From: Xanthobacteraceae bacterium
Lineage (GTDB): Bacteria; Pseudomonadota; Alphaproteobacteria; Rhizobiales; Xanthobacteraceae
NCBI GenBank assembly: GCA_030039655.1
Contig: JASHVC010000649.1
Location: 1 to 6,435, forward strand
Length of the DNA stretch: 6,435 nt
Reading direction: 5' to 3'
The position numbers and the translations under genes were made by a program. The notes beneath the pieces are model-generated. The model was not told the origin of the DNA and did not search any database. It was given only the letters and a program-made list of their open reading frames with translations. This document shows positions 1 to 4,355 of the stretch, one piece after another. Position 1 is the first letter of the stretch; each line of letters opens with the position of its first letter.

Positions 1-558
1 CAGCATGTCAACAAAATGACCGAGCACGTGCGGGCGAATGGCCTCACGCTCGTAGGCGCCGGCCATCGAAGTAATCTTGTCAGCCGAGACGCAGAAATGA
101 TTAGACCAGAACCAGACCAATCGCTCGACAAATCCGATATCGGCGCCGGCCGCCGCGTCGAACCGCACTTTGGCTTCATTCTGGACGAGCTGCCCAGGCA
201 GCTGCGGCTGCGGGGGCTGCGGCGGCTGATTCCGCGGGGGCGGCGCCGGAGCCGATACCTCCGTGCCCGCCATCTCGTTGCCAGCCATGGCCACGGACTT
301 GGCTTCGGCCGCCTTTTTCGCGCGTTCCTCGAGCCGCCGCTTCGCCAGCTGCTCGGCTTGAAATTCATTTAGCGCGCGCGCGGCTTCGGTGCTCGACGGC
401 AGGTTTCCAGCGCTGACGGTGCCGGCACCGGGACGTTCCAGGTCTGCAATCAAGGCGCCGCGTGGGTCGTTGGCAATGACCGCGATTTGATCGCGCACCG
501 GTCCGAAGCCGAACCGATGCAAAGCGACGGCCGCGGCTTCTTTTCCACGAGGCGTCAC
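1..558 (-). CDS. DUF1800 family protein, N-terminal part (C-terminus beyond window)
   Basis: An open minus-strand frame of 186 codons starts at GTG 558-556 and is still open at base 1. The start is set by a perfect AGGAGG (570-565) six bases upstream. The N-terminus carries ALHRFGFGP (residues 12-20) followed by NDPRGALIADL (30-40), the usual opening of DUF1800 proteins. Residues 145-186 contain ERLVWFWSNHFCVS and GAYEREAIRPHVLGHF, the most conserved block of that family. Between these lie a charged, probably helical Glu/Lys/Arg/Ala segment (about 58-90) and a Pro/Gln-rich linker (about 102-122). Family members are usually around 450-500 residues, so less than half is visible. No signal peptide is evident. 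The molecular function of DUF1800 is not established; these genes are often paired with DUF1501 genes, so one may lie just left of the window (inference). The gene diverges from lipA. Family assignment is fairly sure, function unknown. Confidence 0.88.
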   Translation of the reverse strand, partial: MTPRGKEAAAVALHRFGFGPVRDQIAVIANDPRGALIADLERPGAGTVSAGNLPSSTEAARALNEFQAEQLAKRRLEERAKKAAEAKSVAMAGNEMAGTEVSAPAPPPRNQPPQPPQPQLPGQLVQNEAKVRFDAAAGADIGFVERLVWFWSNHFCVSADKITSMAGAYEREAIRPHVLGHFVDML

Positions 559-564
559 TTAAAT

Positions 565-614
565 CCTCCTGCGCTGCAGGACGTCGCCCGCACCGAGTCA
601 GTGCTTTTATTATG
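565..614 (-). promoter_or_regulatory. Candidate -10 and hairpin-overlapped RBS of the DUF1800 gene
   Basis: Read on the minus strand, CATAAT (614-609) matches five of six -10 consensus bases and lies about 50 bases before the GTG start. No good -35 hexamer is visible at 16-18 bases spacing. Closer to the gene, CCTGC (580-576) and GCAGG (572-568) form a 5-bp stem with a 3-base loop in the mRNA. The second arm includes part of the AGGAGG ribosome binding site (570-565), so the stem could partly mask it. The promoter is weakly supported; the inverted repeat itself is certain. Confidence 0.3.
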
Positions 615-657
615 GCGAAAGTTGTGTTTTGTCCTGCCGAAAGACGCTGAAATTCCT

Positions 658-680
658 TACAATTTGTTCATCGGGAACAA
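658..680 (+). promoter_or_regulatory. Candidate lipA promoter -10 with overlapping operator-like inverted repeat
   Basis: TACAAT (658-663) matches five of six bases of the -10 consensus. Immediately downstream, TTGTTC (664-669) and GAACAA (675-680) form a perfect 6-bp inverted repeat around a 5-base spacer. Such a palindrome would span the expected transcription start about seven bases beyond the -10, which is where a repressor site would sit. No convincing -35 is present at 16-18 bases. The palindrome is seen directly; its role as an operator and the promoter assignment are inference. It would leave an mRNA leader of roughly 105 bases before lipA. Confidence 0.3.
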
Positions 681-703
681 TCTCGCGGTCGGTCGCAAGA
701 ACA

Positions 704-734
704 CCGCAAGTGGCTTGCGGGCCCATAAACCCGC
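704..734 (+). repeat. Two mutually exclusive hairpins in the lipA leader
   Basis: CCGCAAG (704-710) and CTTGCGG (714-720) form a perfect 7-bp stem with a 3-base TGG loop. GCGGG (717-721) can instead pair with CCCGC (730-734) across an 8-base loop. The two stems share bases 717-720, so only one can form at a time. No U-run follows either stem, so neither looks like an intrinsic terminator. The pairs are seen directly; any attenuator-like or protein-binding role ahead of lipA is speculation. Confidence 0.4.
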
Positions 735-776
735 TCGTAAGTATCGGCTAAGGATATGTTCCATCTAGGAGCCGTT

Positions 777-1739
777 ATGGCCGTCCTGATCGACAACGTG
801 CTGGGCCAAAACCGGCCGCGCCATCCCGAAAAGGCGCATCGGCCGGACCAGCCCGCCTTGCGCAAACCCGACTGGATCCGCGTCAAGGCACCAGGGTCGG
901 CGGGATATCTGGAGACGGTGCGCATCGTGCGCGAGAACGGTCTGCACACGGTGTGCGAAGAGGCCGGCTGTCCGAATATCGGCGAGTGCTGGGAAAAGAA
1001 GCACGCCACCTTCATGATCATGGGCGACACTTGCACGCGAGCTTGCGCCTTCTGCAACGTCGAGACCGGCCTACCGGGCGCGCTCGACGCTGCGGAGCCC
1101 GAGCACGTGGCCGAGGCAACGCGCAAGCTCGGCCTTTCCCATGTGGTTATCACGTCGGTCGACCGCGACGATCTTGAGGATGGCGGCGCGGCGCACTTCG
1201 CGGCTGTCATCGGCGCGATCCGCGCGGTCTGCCCGAAAACCACAATCGAAGTTCTGACGCCGGATTTTTTGCGCAAGGATGGTGCGGTAGAAACTGTGGT
1301 CGCGGCGCAGCCCGATATCTTCAACCACAATCTCGAGACCGTGCCGGCGAAATATCTAACCGTGCGTCCCGGCGCCCGTTACTTCGCGTCGATCCGCTTG
1401 TTGCAGCAAGTCAAGGAGATCGATCCGACCATGTTCACCAAATCTGGCATCATGGTCGGCCTTGGCGAAGAACGAAACGAAGTGCTGCAAGTGATCGACG
1501 ATCTGCGCACGGCCAATGTCGATTTCCTGATTATCGGCCAATATCTGCAACCCTCGCGCAAGCATCATGCGGTGGAGCGCTTTGTGCCGCCGGGTGAATT
1601 CGAGGCTTTGGCCGCGATCGCCTACGCCAAGGGATTTTTGCTGGTCTCGGCCAGCCCACTGACACGCTCCTCGCATCACGCCGGCGAGGACTTTGCGCGG
1701 CTGAAGGCGGCGCGCGATGGCAAACGCGCCCACAAATGA
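777..1739 (+). CDS. lipA: Lipoyl synthase LipA
   Basis: A 320-residue radical SAM enzyme that inserts two sulfurs at C6 and C8 of the protein-bound octanoyl chain, making the lipoyl cofactor of 2-oxoacid dehydrogenase E2 subunits and glycine cleavage H protein in the cytoplasm. Both iron-sulfur cluster motifs are intact: the LipA-specific CX4CX5C (C60, C65, C71), which binds the auxiliary sulfur-donor cluster, and the radical SAM CX3CX2C (C86, C90, C93). The C-terminal RSSHHA (297-302) corresponds to the RSSY-type motif whose serine ligates the auxiliary cluster. Length is normal for alphaproteobacterial LipA. ATG 777 is chosen because AGGA (767-770) lies six bases upstream; an in-frame ATG at 756 has only an AAGG two bases away and would add seven atypical residues. 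It is the first gene of a tight three-gene run, overlapping the next gene by 23 bases. No sign of damage; identification is very secure. Confidence 0.98.
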   Translation: MAVLIDNVLGQNRPRHPEKAHRPDQPALRKPDWIRVKAPGSAGYLETVRIVRENGLHTVCEEAGCPNIGECWEKKHATFMIMGDTCTRACAFCNVETGLPGALDAAEPEHVAEATRKLGLSHVVITSVDRDDLEDGGAAHFAAVIGAIRAVCPKTTIEVLTPDFLRKDGAVETVVAAQPDIFNHNLETVPAKYLTVRPGARYFASIRLLQQVKEIDPTMFTKSGIMVGLGEERNEVLQVIDDLRTANVDFLIIGQYLQPSRKHHAVERFVPPGEFEALAAIAYAKGFLLVSASPLTRSSHHAGEDFARLKAARDGKRAHK

Positions 1740-2259
1740 TGCTCCGATGCGTCGGGTGCTCGTGGTCGGCAACGCTGGGGCCGGCAAGTCTACATTTGCG
1801 CGTCAGCTCGGCAGCAAGCTCGCGCTTCCGGTCATTCACATGGACTCCCATTTTTGGGGCCCTGGGTGGCAAATCCCTGATACCAAGGCGTGGCGTGAAA
1901 AGCTCAGTGCGCTTGCCGCCTCACCGGCGTGGGTGATGGACGGGAATTATATCAACACATTCGATATCAGGATGCCTCGTGCCGACACGTTGGTGTGGCT
2001 CGACCTCTCCCGCGGGATTTGCATGCGCCGCGTTATCGTGCGAACCATCATCGGCTATGGCCGCACGCGTTCCGATTTGGCGGAAGGCTGTCCGGACCGG
2101 TTCGATGTCGAGTTTCTGCGGTACGTATGGAATTTCCCACGCAATCAACGGCCACGGGTCACTGCCGCGATTGCGCAATTCGGCAGCCATCTGCGCGTGA
2201 CGCGATTTGACAGCAACCGTGACGCAGAGAACTTTCTAACCACGGTCGGAGCGAACTGA
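1717..2259 (+). CDS. P-loop nucleotide kinase-like protein (adenylate kinase/FlaR-related)
   Basis: A 180-residue P-loop NTPase. The Walker A motif GNAGAGKST is at residues 18-26, after a beta-strand RVLVVG. HMDSHFW (41-47) and WVMDGNY (72-78) are typical of the adenylate kinase-like group often annotated as topology modulation or FlaR-related protein. LVWLDL (92-97) is the likely Walker B strand. A basic region (about 104-128, with [18 protein letters not shown]) resembles the lid and substrate-contact part of small kinases. ATP binding and phosphotransfer to a small substrate are likely, but the substrate is unknown and the FlaR name should not be read as function. ATG 1717 has GAAGG (1703-1707) nine bases upstream, whereas in-frame ATG 1747 has no ribosome site. 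The start lies inside the end of lipA, and the stop overlaps the next ATG (TGATG), so translation is probably coupled on both sides. It sits between lipA and ratA, genes that are often neighbours in this group. Confidence 0.85.
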   Translation: MANAPTNDAPMRRVLVVGNAGAGKSTFARQLGSKLALPVIHMDSHFWGPGWQIPDTKAWREKLSALAASPAWVMDGNYINTFDIRMPRADTLVWLDLSRGICMRRVIVRTIIGYGRTRSDLAEGCPDRFDVEFLRYVWNFPRNQRPRVTAAIAQFGSHLRVTRFDSNRDAENFLTTVGAN

Positions 2260-2720
2260 TGCCGCAATTCTCCACCACGCGGCGTGTGCAGCATTCAGCT
2301 TCTGAGATGTTCGACCTCGTGGCGGACGTGGAACGCTATCCAGAGTTTGTGCCTCTGTGCCAATCGCTAGTCGTGCGCAAACGCACGCCGGAGAGCGGCG
2401 GAAGGGAAGTGATCGTCGCAGACATGACGATCGCCTACAAACTCATCCGCGAGACCTTCACTAGCCGCGTCACGCTCGATCGGGCCAAGCTTACGATCCT
2501 GGTCGAATATCTCGAAGGTCCGTTTCGGCGCATGAACAATCGATGGAGCTTCCGGCCGACTGGCGATTCGGCTTGCGAGGTCGAATTTTTCCTTGCCTAT
2601 GAATTCCGCAGCCGTGCGCTTGGGTTGTTGATGGGCGGCATTTTCGACGCAGCGTTCCGCCGCTTCGCTTCGGCCTTCGAACGCCGCGCCGACCAGGTCT
2701 ATGGGGCGCAGCCGGCTTAG
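2259..2720 (+). CDS. ratA: RatA/COQ10-like START-fold protein
   Basis: A 153-residue single-domain protein of the polyketide cyclase/COQ10 START family. The opening HSASEMFDLVADVERYPEF (12-30) followed by VPLCQSLVV is the diagnostic N-terminal block. Later family features are the EYLEGPFRRMNNRWSF strand pair (83-98), the CEVEFFLAYEFRS strand (106-118) and the amphipathic C-terminal helix IFDAAFRRFASAFERRADQVYG (128-149). Mitochondrial Coq10 binds ubiquinone and supports its use in respiration; E. coli RatA was reported to hinder 70S ribosome assembly, hence the toxin name. In alphaproteobacteria a quinone-chaperone role is the more natural reading, by homology only. GGAG (2248-2251) lies seven bases before ATG 2259, which overlaps the upstream stop by one base. 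No antitoxin-like partner gene is seen beside it. It closes the lipA transcript, although no terminator follows. The symbol reflects common annotation rather than proven function. Confidence 0.9.
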   Translation: MPQFSTTRRVQHSASEMFDLVADVERYPEFVPLCQSLVVRKRTPESGGREVIVADMTIAYKLIRETFTSRVTLDRAKLTILVEYLEGPFRRMNNRWSFRPTGDSACEVEFFLAYEFRSRALGLLMGGIFDAAFRRFASAFERRADQVYGAQPA

Positions 2721-2765
2721 ACATCGGCCAGGTTAGCGCCCTCGCTCGTTCGAAATCGCTCAATT

Positions 2766-2774
2766 TGCTATACT
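2766..2774 (+). promoter_or_regulatory. Extended -10 promoter candidate for the Nudix-macro/patatin cassette
   Basis: TGC followed by TATACT (2769-2774) fits an extended -10 element (TGn plus five of six consensus bases). It lies in the 99-base gap between ratA and the Nudix-macro gene, and its expected start point near 2781 would leave about 39 bases of leader. No good -35 hexamer is found 16-18 bases upstream, but extended -10 promoters can work with a poor one. The gap contains no stem with a T-run, so read-through from the lipA operon is also possible. Confidence 0.4.
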
Positions 2775-2819
2775 TTGAAGGTGCGATAGAAAGGCGCCGT
2801 GCTCGCGCTGGAGGCTGCA

Positions 2820-4355
2820 ATGTCGGAATCCCGCAAGGCGGTGATTCACAAGACAACCCGTCTGTTCAACGACTTCTTTCAAGTCGACGAGGTCATGGTT
2901 TCGCATCAGCGGATGGACGGAACGATGAGCTCAGACGAACGGCGATTGATCTTCGAGCGCGGCGACGCTGTCGCTATCGTGCTCTACGACCCCGACAGGA
3001 AGTCGGTCATTATCGTCAATCAATTTAAGGTTCCGAGCCTCGTCGCGCGGCGTCGGGACGATCCCAACACCGCAGACGGCTGGGTCACCGAAGCAACCGC
3101 CGGAATGATCGATAAGGGAGAGACGCCCGAAAAGGCGATTATTCGCGAGACGCTCGAGGAAACCGGATATCGGATCGTAAACCCAAAACTCATCAGCAAG
3201 TTCTTTTCATCCCCGGGAGGGACATCCGAACGGATATTTCTTTATTTCGCAGAGGTTCGGGACTCGGATAAGGTCGGTGGCGGCGGCGGGGTTCCCGGCG
3301 AAGACGTCACAGTTTTGCGGATGCCGGTTCATGAGCTTTTTGATCAGCTCGACAAAGGATCGATCGAAGACCCCAAGCTGGCAATCGGTGCCTATTGGCT
3401 AAAGGATTACCTGAGCGAAGGCCGCAATCGCGCATATTCCGAAAGCGTCGAAACCGTGGTCCACGGCGTCTTTAGTCGATTGACCAAAGGCGCGGAAAGC
3501 TGGCTCGACGACTATCTGCAGCGCCGTGAGCAAAATAAACCATCGTCGCAGGTTGCCGTCACAGCCACTCCAGCGCCCGCATCAACTTCACAGACGGCGC
3601 CAGCATTCACCCCCGGGCCGCTGCCATATTCCACCGTCTGTTACGAACTAAAAAATAGGCCGGGGCTTTTTATCGGATACAAGACCGGCGCTATCGACAA
3701 CATACACGGGACGAGCATCTGGGTGAATTCAGAAAATACCGACATGCTCATGGATCGAGTGATCGGCCGCAGCATTTCGTCCCGTATCCGCCTGCTCGGA
3801 TCTAATAAGGATGAGGATGGTAACATCATCGAAGACACAATTGCCGAAGCGTTGCGCGCGGCCGTTGGTCCGCGGGGGCATGTGAGGATCGGAACCGTCC
3901 TGGTTACGGAGGCCGGCAGCCTGAAACAGCGCGGAGTAGAGCGAATTTTGCATGTCGCCACAGTCCAAGCCCAAACCTCCCAAGGCGGCGGCGTAAAGGC
4001 TAATCTGAACACGCTGGCATCCTGCATCACCTCCGTCCTCGATCGCGCGGAAAAGATCAACAAGAGGTATTGGAGCATCACTAAGAATCTCGTCAGAGAA
4101 TCCTTCCGCCTCAAACCTCAGTACAATGAAAGCATCCTCATCCCGACCATCGGAGCCGGCGAGGGTGGTTTGACGGTGGAAGAGGTCGCCCGAACCATCA
4201 TCCCTGCCGCTATTGAACACCTGGTCAACGCACCTTTGCCAACATTGAAGAAAGTTTTTTTCATTGCCTTCGACGCGAGAGCCAAAGCGGCCTGTGACGC
4301 CGTGCTCGAGAAAGCCGCCGCCGAGCGCAGACTCGTCAAAAAGGAAAGCGAATGA
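2820..4355 (+). CDS. Nudix hydrolase-macro domain fusion protein
   Basis: A 511-residue two-domain protein. Residues about 1-230 are a Nudix hydrolase of the YffH/AdpP (NudK-like) type. The Nudix box runs from G95 to Y117 with E101, R109, E110, E113, E114 and G116 all present, so Mg-dependent cleavage of a nucleoside diphosphate sugar (ADP-ribose or GDP-mannose in the family) is plausible. SSPGGTSERIFLY (130-142) and the glycine run before VPGEDV are also family features. A Pro/Ala/Ser/Thr linker (about 238-267) leads to a divergent macro domain (about 275-500): VNSEN (302-306) replaces the NAAN signature, and IPTIGAGEGG (441-450) matches the second phosphate-binding loop. Macro domains bind ADP-ribose or its derivatives. 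The glycine-rich first loop is not recognisable. ATG 2820 has GGAGG (2810-2814) five bases upstream and is preferred to GTG 2799, which has a weaker AAGG four bases away. The gene overlaps the membrane patatin-like gene by four bases (ATGA), suggesting joint production and function. Nudix call near certain, macro call strong, role unknown. Confidence 0.88.
   Translation: MSESRKAVIHKTTRLFNDFFQVDEVMVSHQRMDGTMSSDERRLIFERGDAVAIVLYDPDRKSVIIVNQFKVPSLVARRRDDPNTADGWVTEATAGMIDKGETPEKAIIRETLEETGYRIVNPKLISKFFSSPGGTSERIFLYFAEVRDSDKVGGGGGVPGEDVTVLRMPVHELFDQLDKGSIEDPKLAIGAYWLKDYLSEGRNRAYSESVETVVHGVFSRLTKGAESWLDDYLQRREQNKPSSQVAVTATPAPASTSQTAPAFTPGPLPYSTVCYELKNRPGLFIGYKTGAIDNIHGTSIWVNSENTDMLMDRVIGRSISSRIRLLGSNKDEDGNIIEDTIAEALRAAVGPRGHVRIGTVLVTEAGSLKQRGVERILHVATVQAQTSQGGGVKANLNTLASCITSVLDRAEKINKRYWSITKNLVRESFRLKPQYNESILIPTIGAGEGGLTVEEVARTIIPAAIEHLVNAPLPTLKKVFFIAFDARAKAACDAVLEKAAAERRLVKKESE

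Noticed and set aside
16..372. Plus-strand open frame of 118 codons
   Set aside because: It lies antisense to the DUF1800 gene, whose minus-strand frame has conserved family motifs and a perfect ribosome site; this frame is Arg-rich and resembles nothing known.
664..680. LexA (SOS) box
   Set aside because: The alphaproteobacterial LexA site is a direct repeat of the GTTC-N7-GTTC type; this is an inverted repeat with a 5-base spacer.
704..734. Intrinsic terminator
   Set aside because: Neither stem is followed by a T-run on either strand, and the position is just ahead of lipA.
487..768. Plus-strand open frame of 93 codons before lipA
   Set aside because: It overlaps the DUF1800 start and the divergent promoter region and has no recognisable domain.
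756..776. Earlier in-frame ATG for lipA
   Set aside because: The only purine-rich site is two bases away and the added residues are not typical of LipA; ATG 777 has a properly spaced AGGA.
668..1330. Minus-strand open frame of 220 codons opposite lipA
   Set aside because: Its composition is that of an antisense shadow in GC-rich DNA, and the lipA frame is unquestionable.
2259..2720. A RatA-RatB type toxin-antitoxin pair
   Set aside because: No small RatB-like gene is adjacent; the preceding gene is a P-loop kinase, so a toxin-antitoxin reading is not supported here.
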